From CAJQND01 sp051010055 (lineage in GTDB: Bacteria; Pseudomonadota; Alphaproteobacteria; Rhizobiales; CAJQND01), in contig JBPCVY010000263.1 of NCBI GenBank assembly GCA_051010055.1, forward strand, positions 1 through 18,811: DNA of 18,811 nt, read 5' to 3'. Numbering within the stretch: position 1 is the stretch's first letter; the number at the start of each line of letters is the position of its first letter. The notes beneath the pieces are model-generated. The model was not told the DNA's origin. It saw only the letters and a program-made list of their open reading frames with translations, and made no database searches. Made by a program: the position numbers and the translations under genes. Shown here in pieces: positions 7,415 to 15,484 of the stretch.

Positions 7415-9652
7415 ATGAGCGAACTAATGACACCACCGCCAGGCGGCGGCGAATCCATCAATCTGCGTGATGCGCTTGAAGAGCGCTATCTCGCCTATGC
7501 CCTTTCCACCATTATGCACCGGGCGCTTCCCGATGTGCGCGATGGCCTTAAGCCTGTTCACCGGCGGCTTTTGTATGCCATGCGCCAATTGAAGCTCAAT
7601 CCGGAGCAGGGTTTCAAAAAGTGCGCCCGCGTGGTGGGCGATGTCATCGGTAAGTATCACCCTCATGGCGACCAGTCGGTTTACGATGCACTTGTGCGCT
7701 TGGCGCAGGAATTTGCCGTGCGTTACCCGCTGGTGGACGGGCAGGGAAATTTCGGAAATGTAGATGGTGATAACGCAGCGGCAATGCGTTACACCGAAGC
7801 GCGCCTTACCGAAGTTGCCATGGCGCTTCTCAATGGCATTGACGAGGATACCGTTGATTTCCGCGAAACCTATGATGGCGAGGAATCAGAACCTGTTGTT
7901 CTGCCGGGCGCTTTTCCGAATTTGCTCGCCAATGGCTCAACGGGCATTGCGGTGGGGATGGCGACTTCCATTCCGCCCCACAATGCAGCCGAACTGTGCG
8001 ATGCAGCCCTTCACCTGATTAAGTTCCCGAATGCCGGCGTCAACAAGCTGGTGGAGTTTGTGCCCGGGCCAGACCTTCCCACCGGCGGCATCATCATCGA
8101 TGACCGTGAAACCATTACCGAAGCCTACAAAACTGGGCGCGGCGGTTTTCGAGTGCGCGCCCGCTGGGAAACCGAGGAACTCGGCCGCGGCACCTGGCAA
8201 ATTGTTGTCACCGAAATTCCCTTCCAGGTTCAGAAGGGAAGACTGATTGAGAAAATCGCAGAGCTTCTCCAAACCCGGAAACTACCGCTTCTGGCCGATA
8301 TTCGCGATGAAAGCGCTGAAGATATCCGGCTCATTCTGGAGCCGAAATCGCGCAGTATTGATTCGGTATTGCTGATGGAATCCCTGTTCAAGGCCACCGA
8401 TCTTGAAGCGCGGATTTCTTTGAACATGAATGTTCTGTCAAAGGGACTGGTTCCGAACGTTCTGTCTTTGCGCGATGTGTTGCGCCAATGGCTTGATCAC
8501 TGCAAGGAAGTGCTTGTCAGGCGCTCCACCTACCGTCTTGAAAAGATTGCCCACCGGCTGGAGGTTCTGGGCGGCTACCTGATTGCCTATCTCAATCTTG
8601 ATGAGGTGATACGGATTATCAGAGAGGAAGACGAGCCGAAGAAAGATCTCATGTCCGCATTCAACCTGACAGATGTGCAGGCTGAAGCCATTCTCAATAT
8701 GCGCCTTCGTTCATTGCGCAAGCTTGAGGAAATGGAAATCCGCACCGAGCATGATGCGCTTACCGAAGAGCAGGAAGGTTTACAGAGGCTTTTGGCGTCC
8801 GATGAAATGCAGTGGGGCCAGATTTCCGATGATATTCGCGCAACCCGAGAACGGTTCGGCAAGAAAACCGACCTTGGTCGGCGCCGCACCGATTTTGCTG
8901 AAGCCCCGGAAGGGGAATTTGATCTTGATGCGGCGATGATCGAAAAAGAACCTGTAACGGTGGTCTGCTCGGAGAAAGGTTGGATCCGGGCTATGAAGGG
9001 CCATCTTACCGACTTTTCCGAACTTTCGTATAAAGATGGCGACAGGAGCCGTTTTGCCTTCCATGCGGAGACAACGGACAAACTGCTTGCGCTTTCTTCT
9101 TCAGGTAAGTTTTTCACTATAGGGGCAGACAAACTGCCCGGCGGGCGCGGGCACGGCGAGCCGCTGCGTATGATGGTTGATGTTGAGGCGGGTGACGATG
9201 TAATCGCCCTTAAAGTCCATCAGCCAGCCGCCAGGCTTATTGTTGCTGCATCTGATGGGCGCGGATTTGTTGTCAATGAAAGCGATGTCATCGCTAATAC
9301 ACGCAAAGGCAAGCAGGTGCTCAACGTCAAAACGCCGGTTGAAGCACAAGCCGCAAGCACTGTTGCAGAGGGCGATGATCAGCTGGCGGTGGTTGGTGAA
9401 AACCGCAAGATGCTCATCTTCCCGCTTTCCGATGTGCCGGAGATGACCCGCGGGCGGGGGGTTAAGCTGCAGAATTACCGCGACGGCGGGCTTTCTGACG
9501 TCAAGACATTCAAGCTTACCGAAGGTCTGACTTGGCAGGATTCTTCCGGACGCACCTGGACGGTCACTGATTTGCGGGAATGGATTGGAAAACGCGCCCA
9601 GGCCGGCCGACTTCCACCCAAAGGCTTTTCACGGAACAACAAATTTTCTTAA
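7415..9652 (+). CDS. parC: DNA topoisomerase IV subunit A
   Basis: This is the DNA-cleaving subunit of topoisomerase IV; with ParE it decatenates and relaxes daughter chromosomes. The 745 residues show the GyrA/ParC breakage-reunion domain (about 15-480): DVRDGLKPVHRRLLYAM, GDVIGKYHPHGD at 75-86, and the catalytic Tyr126 in MRYTEARL. A coiled-coil tower with Leu/Glu-rich helices follows, then a beta-pinwheel C-terminal domain with degenerate repeats. The lack of a gyrase-type GyrA box and the ParC-like residues around the active site favour ParC over GyrA. After HPHGD comes Gln87-Ser88-Val-Tyr-Asp91, so the usual quinolone-contact Ser is Gln and the usual Glu is Asp. The gene ends tail-to-tail with the DMT transporter; the two stop codons interlock in TTAA. 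Confidence 0.95.
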   Translation: MSELMTPPPGGGESINLRDALEERYLAYALSTIMHRALPDVRDGLKPVHRRLLYAMRQLKLNPEQGFKKCARVVGDVIGKYHPHGDQSVYDALVRLAQEFAVRYPLVDGQGNFGNVDGDNAAAMRYTEARLTEVAMALLNGIDEDTVDFRETYDGEESEPVVLPGAFPNLLANGSTGIAVGMATSIPPHNAAELCDAALHLIKFPNAGVNKLVEFVPGPDLPTGGIIIDDRETITEAYKTGRGGFRVRARWETEELGRGTWQIVVTEIPFQVQKGRLIEKIAELLQTRKLPLLADIRDESAEDIRLILEPKSRSIDSVLLMESLFKATDLEARISLNMNVLSKGLVPNVLSLRDVLRQWLDHCKEVLVRRSTYRLEKIAHRLEVLGGYLIAYLNLDEVIRIIREEDEPKKDLMSAFNLTDVQAEAILNMRLRSLRKLEEMEIRTEHDALTEEQEGLQRLLASDEMQWGQISDDIRATRERFGKKTDLGRRRTDFAEAPEGEFDLDAAMIEKEPVTVVCSEKGWIRAMKGHLTDFSELSYKDGDRSRFAFHAETTDKLLALSSSGKFFTIGADKLPGGRGHGEPLRMMVDVEAGDDVIALKVHQPAARLIVAASDGRGFVVNESDVIANTRKGKQVLNVKTPVEAQAASTVAEGDDQLAVVGENRKMLIFPLSDVPEMTRGRGVKLQNYRDGGLSDVKTFKLTEGLTWQDSSGRTWTVTDLREWIGKRAQAGRLPPKGFSRNNKFS

Positions 9653-10554
9653 GCTCCCTGTCGGGAACGCTGAAGACGCATAAAGCTGTGCAGCGCCAAG
9701 GTCACAAGTATGACCGCACCACCGATGATGCTGCCTTTGCTTGGTTCTTCTGAAACAACCAGCCAAACCCAAATTGGCGCGAGCACAGTTTCCAAGAGGA
9801 AAAACATGCCAACTTCTGCCGCGGTTATGTAGCGCGGGCCCAGCAATAACAACCCGGCGGCAATGGGAACGATAATCAACCCGTCCAGAAGCAGCCAAAC
9901 GAACTGATCCGCACCCAGTTGGAATGTTGTCGAGGTTATGAAAAAACACGAGAAAACGAGCGGAAATAGGGTGCCGAGGCCAGGCGTCATGGAAAGATCA
10001 AGGCGCGATCGGCGAATGACGGTCAAGGAGAAGCCGGAGACAACTGATGCCGCCAGCGCCAGGAGATCGCCCATCGTTGAGCCTATCGATAACCCTTCCC
10101 AGACGATGATCATTGCACCGGCAAACGATACAAACAAAGCCGCAGCTGTTTCCCAGGCCAAACGCTCGCGCAGCCATATAAAACTGAAAAGTGCCGCGAA
10201 AAGCGGATTGAGAGCCAGCATGAACACGACGTTGGCAACTGAGGTATGGGACAGCGCAATGACAAAACAAATATTGGCAAGGGCGTAGCAAAGGCCGGTG
10301 ACAACGCCGTTCCAGCCATTGACCAGCGGGGCAACATACCTGCCGGTTCCGGCACGAAAGCTCCAGAACAGCAAAATTGCGTAGACGGTAAAACCGGAGC
10401 GCCAAAACATCACTGTCCACTGATCGGAATCTGCAAGGCGGATAAGGGGAGTATCAAAAGTCAGCAGCAGGCCGCCAATAAAGGTGATCAACAAGCCCTT
10501 TTTGTGAACTGCTTCGGCACGGCTTAATTGACGGTCCTGCACCGCGCTATTCAA
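9649..10554 (-). CDS. EamA/DMT-family transporter
   Basis: This is an inner-membrane permease of the drug/metabolite transporter superfamily; the substrate is unknown. The protein of about 301 residues has two EamA repeats and roughly ten hydrophobic segments. The first begins at GLLITFIGGLLLTFDTPLIRL, the second near residue 150. The C-terminus is short and basic (MRLQRSRQG), as usual for the family. The start is uncertain: the reading frame opens directly after the bpt stop with TTG at 10554, and the only close alternative is GTG at 10542. No good ribosome site is seen for either, so translation is probably coupled to bpt. The 3' end overlaps parC by four bases. Confidence 0.88.
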   Translation of the reverse strand: MNSAVQDRQLSRAEAVHKKGLLITFIGGLLLTFDTPLIRLADSDQWTVMFWRSGFTVYAILLFWSFRAGTGRYVAPLVNGWNGVVTGLCYALANICFVIALSHTSVANVVFMLALNPLFAALFSFIWLRERLAWETAAALFVSFAGAMIIVWEGLSIGSTMGDLLALAASVVSGFSLTVIRRSRLDLSMTPGLGTLFPLVFSCFFITSTTFQLGADQFVWLLLDGLIIVPIAAGLLLLGPRYITAAEVGMFFLLETVLAPIWVWLVVSEEPSKGSIIGGAVILVTLALHSFMRLQRSRQGA

Positions 10555-11301
10555 TCAATCGCGTGTCCAGCCGTCAGCCGCCAACATCTCAAGGGGCCTG
10601 AACCGCTGCTTGTAATCCATTTTTTCCGAGCCGCGCACCCAGTATCCAAGATAAAGATAGGGCAGGCCCATTTTCCGGGCGCGCTCAATATGTTCCAAAA
10701 TCATATAGGTGCCAAGGCTGCGCGCGGCTTCGTCAGGGTTGAAAAAGCTGTAGATCATCGACAGTCCATCGCTCAGGATATCGGTTAGAGCTGCAGCGAT
10801 GAGCGTTCCGCGTCTTGCATCAGGCCCGGCAAGCGAGACTTCCGGGCGCACCCGATATTCCACCATCCGGGTATCGACGAAACTGTCTTCGATCATTGAG
10901 GCGTAGTCGAGCACCGACATATCGGCCATGCCGCCATCGCCGTGGCGCGATTCAATATAATCGCGGAAAAGAGAGTATTGCTCCGGTGTGGCGCGCGCCT
11001 CGCACAATTGGCCCACCATGTCGCTGTTGCGGGAGATTGTGCGGCGAAAGGATTTCGCCGGTGCAAACTCATCTACGAGAACGCGCACCGATGTGCAGGC
11101 CTGGCAATGATCGCATGCGGGGCGGTAGGCAATGTTCTGGCTGCGCCGGAAGCCGCCATGGGTGAGTTGATCGTTCAGCTTTGCGGCATCTTTACCGATG
11201 AGATGGGTAAAGACCTTGCGCTCGGACTTTCCGGGTAAATAGGGGCAAATTCCCTCAGGTGTGAGGTAGAATTGCGGGAAATGTCTCTGTTCGATGCTCA
11301 A
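10555..11301 (-). CDS. bpt: Arginyl-/leucyl-tRNA--protein transferase (Bpt/ATE family)
   Basis: This enzyme belongs to the bacterial N-end-rule pathway. Bpt members transfer leucine from leucyl-tRNA to N-terminal Asp or Glu of proteins, marking them for ClpS/ClpAP; related ATE enzymes use arginine. The 248 residues match the family: QFYLT at the N-terminus, CPYLPGKSERKVFTHL at 19-34, the cysteine-rich stretch C63-C66-C69 in RPACDHCQACTSVRV, and a C-terminal GNAT-like fold with YLYLGYWVRGSEKMDYKQRF. The start codon is TTG at 11301. The frame back to the preceding stop at 11350-11352 offers no ATG or GTG, and the encoded N-terminus fits the family. No strong ribosome site is seen. It lies 48 bases after the SLC13-type permease and directly before the DMT gene on the same strand. 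Confidence 0.93.
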   Translation of the reverse strand: MSIEQRHFPQFYLTPEGICPYLPGKSERKVFTHLIGKDAAKLNDQLTHGGFRRSQNIAYRPACDHCQACTSVRVLVDEFAPAKSFRRTISRNSDMVGQLCEARATPEQYSLFRDYIESRHGDGGMADMSVLDYASMIEDSFVDTRMVEYRVRPEVSLAGPDARRGTLIAAALTDILSDGLSMIYSFFNPDEAARSLGTYMILEHIERARKMGLPYLYLGYWVRGSEKMDYKQRFRPLEMLAADGWTRD

Positions 11302-11349
11302 TGCAGGCGCCGCCGTTATTGTTGTTCCAACAGCGTCATCATATCTGCA

Positions 11350-13206
11350 TTACAAATCGAAATAAACCGGTGCAAAAAGCGAATAGACAATCCAGAGAAT
11401 TATGATTAACGGCGCGCCGACGCGCGTGTAGTCGGAAAATTTATAGTGTCCAGGGCCCATTACCAAAAGATTTGTTTGGTAGCCCATGGGCGCTGCAAAA
11501 GAACAGTTTGCCGCAAAGATAACCCCATAGAGAAATGGCAGAGGATCTATCCCCAGTTCGCGGGCGGTGCCAACGGCAATCGGAGTGAACAGCAGGGCAG
11601 TGGCATTGTTGGACAGGAAATTGGTCAGCACTGCAATGAGCAGAAACAACGCTGACAGGATGACCGCCGGGCTTGCACCTGCAAATGCATTCACCACTCC
11701 TTGGGCAAGGAACATTGCACCGCCGGTTTTATCAAGCGCCAGGGCCATGGCAATGGCTGCGCCGATAAGCAGATAAATCCGCCTATCGAAGGCCCGGCTT
11801 GCCTGACGTACGTTCAGGCATCCTGCGGGCACCATTGCGGCAGCGCCTGCCAGGGCGGCAAGGACAATCGGCACAAACCCGGTTGCAGCTGCCGTGATCG
11901 TTGCAAGAAAAATGAGCCGCGCACGCGTGGCCAGCTTCATATCGGGCAGCTCTTCTGCCGACCACGACATGAGAAGGAGATCGCGGTTTGCCCGCAAGGC
12001 GCGGATGCGCGATCTCGTGCCGAGCATCAGCACGGTGTCGCCTGGCTCCAGCCTGATTTCCTCAAGACGGCCCCGGATCATGCGGCTTCGCCTTTGGATA
12101 CCCAGAACAATGCACCCTGTATCAGTGCGTAGACCGCTTTGGCCAATACGCCTGCCGATGAGCCGTGAAGCGGGCGCTATTACGGTTTCTGCAAGGGTTA
12201 GTTCTCCGCCAGATGCATCAATCTGTGCCGGTTCGCTGCCATCGTCGTCAGCTTCCTCAGCGGGAAGATCGGTGGTTAAAATGCCCTCAGGCGCCATAAG
12301 CGCCTCGGTAAGCGCCTTGCGGGTGGCGGCAACAATCACCAGATCGCCTGTCTTCAACCGCACATCTTCAAAGGGCGGCAAGAATACGTGCTCGCCGCGC
12401 TGCACCAGGCGCACGGTCATCTGCTTGAGATGGGGAAACAGCCCGGCCACCGCACGTTCGCCGTAGAGCACATGCTCCGGTGTGACCTCAATTTGAGCAA
12501 TGAACTGTTTGCCTGAAAGCCCCGTTTCACTTGCGGGCAGCGCCTCACGATCGGGCAAAAGGCGCGGCGCCAGGAAAATTACGTAGAAGCATCCAACCGT
12601 GGCAAGCACCAGCCCGGGTATGAAAAAGTCAAAGAACCCGATTTCAGGAATTCCTGACTTTACGGCAATGCCAGCGACGAGAAGGTTGGTCGAGGACCCG
12701 ATAATCGTCATCATACCGCCGAGTATGGAAATGAAGCTGAGAGGTATCAGAACCTTCGACGGGCTGACATGCAACCGGTGGGCGAGGGCGGTGAGCACAG
12801 GTATGAAAATCACTACAACTGGAGTGTTGTTCATAAATGCGGAAATAATACCGGCCGAAACCAAGGTTGCGATCAATGTGAACTGAGGGCGGGAGCGTCC
12901 CAATATGGCTATCCGCCGGGTTGGCCTGATGAGTGCGCCGGTGTGGTAGAGCCCCTGGCCGATCACTAACAGAGCGATGATTGTTATCAGCGCCGGATTG
13001 GCAAACCCCGACAGCATGGAATCGGCCCCGAGCAGGTTTGCGCCATCATCACCGGTAACTGGGAAGAAATGGAAGAACAGCAACAGTACGACAATCACAC
13101 AGATGGAGGTAAGCTCCATCGATACCCGTTCCAAGACGTAGGAGACCACAGCCAGAAAAATTACGCCGAAGGTCACCCACATCTGAAGTTGCGTAACGTC
13201 AGTCAT
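11350..13206 (-). CDS. SLC13/DASS-family permease with two RCK_C (TrkA-C) domains
   Basis: This is an inner-membrane transporter of the divalent anion:sodium symporter type. Architecturally similar proteins carry sulfate or dicarboxylates; the substrate here is not evident. From the ATG at 13206 it has 618 residues. An N-terminal membrane half (about 10-215) holds FMNNTPVVV and IGSSTNLLV, the ion/substrate-binding hairpin. Two cytoplasmic RCK_C domains follow at about 236-305 and 336-406, with an acidic linker near 316-326. The second membrane half (about 428-612) holds FLSNNATALLFTPIA and MGYQTNLLV. The frame extends to a TTG at 13263, but the ATG gives a normal N-terminus, and the extra 19 residues look non-native. 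It is the first gene of a minus-strand trio with bpt and the DMT transporter. Confidence 0.9.
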   Translation of the reverse strand: MTDVTQLQMWVTFGVIFLAVVSYVLERVSMELTSICVIVVLLLFFHFFPVTGDDGANLLGADSMLSGFANPALITIIALLVIGQGLYHTGALIRPTRRIAILGRSRPQFTLIATLVSAGIISAFMNNTPVVVIFIPVLTALAHRLHVSPSKVLIPLSFISILGGMMTIIGSSTNLLVAGIAVKSGIPEIGFFDFFIPGLVLATVGCFYVIFLAPRLLPDREALPASETGLSGKQFIAQIEVTPEHVLYGERAVAGLFPHLKQMTVRLVQRGEHVFLPPFEDVRLKTGDLVIVAATRKALTEALMAPEGILTTDLPAEEADDDGSEPAQIDASGGELTLAETVIAPASRLIGRRIGQSGLRTDTGCIVLGIQRRSRMIRGRLEEIRLEPGDTVLMLGTRSRIRALRANRDLLLMSWSAEELPDMKLATRARLIFLATITAAATGFVPIVLAALAGAAAMVPAGCLNVRQASRAFDRRIYLLIGAAIAMALALDKTGGAMFLAQGVVNAFAGASPAVILSALFLLIAVLTNFLSNNATALLFTPIAVGTARELGIDPLPFLYGVIFAANCSFAAPMGYQTNLLVMGPGHYKFSDYTRVGAPLIIILWIVYSLFAPVYFDL

Positions 13207-13319
13207 CGGACCATTGTGCCGAGGCAAAGGCAAAAAACAACGGATTCTTGAAACATGGGCCAATTTGGTCGAATTTAGCTGTGGGCAACACTAGTGCTGG
13301 CAATCAGGAGATTCACTTT
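13207..13319. promoter_or_regulatory. Divergent intergenic region with palindromic operator candidates
   Basis: This 113-base gap between the SLC13-type permease and the 2OG oxygenase should hold promoters for both directions. I see no convincing -35/-10 pair. CAACACTAGTGCTG at 13286-13299 is a 14-base palindrome with one mismatched pair, centred on CACTAGTG. GGCCAATTTGGTC at 13258-13270 is a weaker inverted repeat around CCAATTTGG. Either could bind a dimeric regulator. Confidence 0.35.
13306..13310 (+). promoter_or_regulatory. Ribosome binding site that sets the start of the 2OG oxygenase
   Basis: AGGAG lies nine bases before the ATG at 13320. It decides in favour of this start over an upstream in-frame TTG at 13248. 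Confidence 0.75.
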
Positions 13320-14102
13320 ATGAGAAATCTCGCCGAAATCGTTGATATTAAAGCATATCCACTCTCAGAGGGGGCGTTCCGTGAAGCTTGCAAGTCCAAG
13401 TTGGATTCGGCTGGTGTGTTGACCATGCCGGGATTTTTGGAAGCGCGAGCACTGGGTGAACTGGTTGCTGAGGCGCATCATCTGGAGCCGAATGCGTTTT
13501 TCCGGCCAGAGCGCCACAACGTGTTTTTGCATCCAAGCGATCCTTCATATGCGGACGATCACCCGCGCAACAGACTTGTGTCCAGTTCAAAGGGGTGCGT
13601 TTGTGATGATGAAGTTTCCGTCAATTCACACTTGCGGACATTGTACGGTTCCGAACTGTTCAAGGAGTTTTTGTGCGATGTACTGGGTGAGCAAGCGTTG
13701 CATCCATATGCAGATCCGCTTTCCTCTATCAACATTCACTATGCCAGGGCCGGTGAGGAACTTGGCTGGCATTTCGATAACTCATCGTTCGCCGTTACGC
13801 TGATGCTTCAGGCGCCGGAGGCGGGCGGGGAGTTTGAATATGTGCCGGGCGTGCGCGATGCAGATGCAGGTGAAATGAACTTCGCCGCCGTGGCCGATGT
13901 GCTGGACGGCGCCGAAAAACCAAAACATTTATCAATGCCGGCAGGAACATTGGTGCTGTTTCGTGGCCGCAATGCCTTGCACCGCGTCGCGCCTGTGGAG
14001 GGGGGCGTCACACGCATGCTTGTAGTGCTGGCCTACAATTCAGAGCCCGGCATTGCCTTGTCGGAAAGTGCGCGTGAAACCTTCTATGGGCGGCTTCAGT
14101 AA
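13320..14102 (+). CDS. 2-oxoglutarate/Fe(II)-dependent oxygenase, BesD/HalD-like
   Basis: This is a predicted non-heme iron oxygenase that couples 2-oxoglutarate decarboxylation to oxidation of a small molecule. From the ATG at 13320 it has 260 residues, with no signal peptide. The facial triad reads His151-x-Asp153 in GWHFDNSSFAVTLMLQ and His221 in LHRVAPVEGG, with Arg232 in TRMLVV as the likely 2-oxoglutarate carboxylate anchor. The WHFD...LMLQ...GGEFEYVP pattern recalls, from memory, the family containing the free-amino-acid halogenases BesD and HalD. Those halogenases replace the Asp of HxD with a small residue, so Asp153 here predicts hydroxylation, not halogenation. The substrate is unknown. 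It converges with the threonine dehydratase gene, overlapping it by seven bases. Confidence 0.8.
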   Translation: MRNLAEIVDIKAYPLSEGAFREACKSKLDSAGVLTMPGFLEARALGELVAEAHHLEPNAFFRPERHNVFLHPSDPSYADDHPRNRLVSSSKGCVCDDEVSVNSHLRTLYGSELFKEFLCDVLGEQALHPYADPLSSINIHYARAGEELGWHFDNSSFAVTLMLQAPEAGGEFEYVPGVRDADAGEMNFAAVADVLDGAEKPKHLSMPAGTLVLFRGRNALHRVAPVEGGVTRMLVVLAYNSEPGIALSESARETFYGRLQ

Positions 14103-15346
14103 CGCGGCTGGAAGTGCGGTGTGTAGGCCTTGCCACCCGGTGCATCGAGAACAACCGTTTTAAAACCTGCAGCTTCGAGCTCTTGTGCTACCTCCTCGAC
14201 ATGGCCCCCATCGCGGGTTTCGAGCATGAATTCCAGCTCCGCGCCTTTGGCCGACACATCAAGAAACATGCGCGAATGAGCAACTTCAAGAATATTGGCG
14301 CCGGTTTCACCTATGATCGAAGCAATTCTCGCCAGAACGCCAGGCCTGTCATCAATGGTGACGCGAATGTTTACGATGCGCTGCTCGCGCTCCAGTTCCC
14401 GGTAAATGACCGATGCCATCATGCGCGGATCAATGTTGCCGCCGCACAATATGAGCCCGATTTTGCGGCCCTTGAAATAGTGCGGGTCAGAGAAAACAGC
14501 AGCCAACGGTGCTGCGCCAGCACCTTCAGAACATGTTTTGAGCTCAGTGAAATAGGCGTTCACCGCCCGTTCGATCATAGCCTCGGTGACAAGCTTGATA
14601 TCGTCCACCAGCTCCTTGGTGATTGCAATGGTGCGCTCGGCAACATTTTTTACCGCAATACCATCTGCCAGAGTTGAGCCGCCACAGGTTGGCTTTTCAC
14701 CGCGTATGGCGTGATACATTGACGGGTAGAGCGCTGCTTCCACGCCGATAACCTGAATGTCCGGCTTCACCGCCTTGGCTGAAATAGCATTTCCGGAAAT
14801 AATCCCGCCGCCGCCAATGGGAATGACGAGTGTATCCAGGTCAGGAACATCTTCCAGCATTTCCAGGGCAATCGTGCCCTGGCCGGCGATAATGTCATCA
14901 TCATCATAGGGGTGGACCAGGGTCATGCCCCGCTCTGCAATGATGGCTTCTACTGTTGCAAGGGATTCATCCAGCGTTTCACCTGCAAGAACAACTTCGG
15001 CGCCATGAGACTTTGTGCGCTCGACCTTGGTAAAGGGTGTTGTCTGCGGCATGACGATAGTTGAAGGAATGCCCAACCGCTTTGCATGATAGGCAACTGC
15101 CTGGGCATGGTTGCCGGCAGACATGGCGATGACGCCCTTTTTCTTTTGTTCATCTGATAATTTGGAAAGGCGGACGAATGCCCCGCGGTCTTTGAACGAG
15201 TTCGTTGTTTGCGCGTTTTCAAACTTCACATAGATTTCGGCGCCGGTAATTACGGATAGTTTGCGGGCATACAACATGGGCGTACGCACGACCTGGCCGG
15301 CCAGGAGTTCGCGCGCAGCATAAATATCTTCAATTGAAACAGACAT
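14096..15346 (-). CDS. ilvA: Threonine ammonia-lyase with C-terminal ACT domain
   Basis: This is a PLP enzyme that converts threonine to 2-oxobutyrate and ammonia, feeding isoleucine synthesis or threonine breakdown. The 416 residues begin with the fold-type II PLP domain: Lys52 in NSFKDRGA is the Schiff-base lysine, SAGNHAQ follows at 75-81, and the phosphate-binding glycine loop is IGGGGIISG. HPYDDDDIIAGQGT and CSEGAGAA are further family signatures. An ACT domain at about 333-405 (VNIRVTIDDRPGVLARIA) suggests allosteric control by an amino acid. It is closer to the short TdcB/IlvA1 type than to E. coli IlvA, which has paired ACT-like regulatory modules. The ATG at 15346 has only a weak ribosome site. 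Confidence 0.93.
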   Translation of the reverse strand: MSVSIEDIYAARELLAGQVVRTPMLYARKLSVITGAEIYVKFENAQTTNSFKDRGAFVRLSKLSDEQKKKGVIAMSAGNHAQAVAYHAKRLGIPSTIVMPQTTPFTKVERTKSHGAEVVLAGETLDESLATVEAIIAERGMTLVHPYDDDDIIAGQGTIALEMLEDVPDLDTLVIPIGGGGIISGNAISAKAVKPDIQVIGVEAALYPSMYHAIRGEKPTCGGSTLADGIAVKNVAERTIAITKELVDDIKLVTEAMIERAVNAYFTELKTCSEGAGAAPLAAVFSDPHYFKGRKIGLILCGGNIDPRMMASVIYRELEREQRIVNIRVTIDDRPGVLARIASIIGETGANILEVAHSRMFLDVSAKGAELEFMLETRDGGHVEEVAQELEAAGFKTVVLDAPGGKAYTPHFQPRY

Positions 15347-15362
15347 GGCTCATCTTACCCGC

Positions 15363-15391
15363 TTGATAAATCCCGTCACTTTTAATACCAA
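15363..15391 (-). promoter_or_regulatory. Candidate promoter for the threonine dehydratase gene
   Basis: On the minus strand, TTGGTA (15391-15386) and TATCAA (15368-15363) are spaced 17 bases apart, each with four of six sigma-70 consensus matches. The predicted start of transcription is only about ten bases before the ATG at 15346, giving a very short leader. It lies in the 138-base divergent gap (15347-15484) shared with the dehydrogenase. I found no equally good pair facing the dehydrogenase. Confidence 0.35.
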
Positions 15392-15473
15392 ATTAGAACG
15401 CGCATCTACCGAATTCGCCGCTGGTTGGGTCAATGACGACTCTTTTAGACCGCTTCGCCGGCACATTCAGCAA

Positions 15474-15480
15474 AAGGAAA
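15474..15480 (+). promoter_or_regulatory. Ribosome binding site of the dehydrogenase gene
   Basis: AAGGAAA ends four bases before the ATG at 15485, with the AGG core about seven bases away. It supports this start. Confidence 0.65.
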
Positions 15481-15484
15481 GACA

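Noticed and set aside
7487..7700. Gln87 and Asp91 of ParC as acquired fluoroquinolone-resistance mutations.
   Set aside because: From memory, Gln at this position is common in alphaproteobacterial ParC, so it is more likely ancestral than a selected mutation.
8587..9132. Minus-strand open frame of 181 codons inside parC.
   Set aside because: The Ser/Arg-rich product without domains is a shadow of the parC reading frame.
11894..12466. Plus-strand open frame of 190 codons inside the SLC13-type permease gene.
   Set aside because: The Arg/Ser-rich translation is typical of a shadow frame, and the minus-strand gene is well supported through its RCK_C domains.
14114..14677. Plus-strand open frame of 187 codons opposite the threonine dehydratase.
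   Set aside because: It is antisense to the ACT domain and PLP-domain coding sequence and shows no independent motif.
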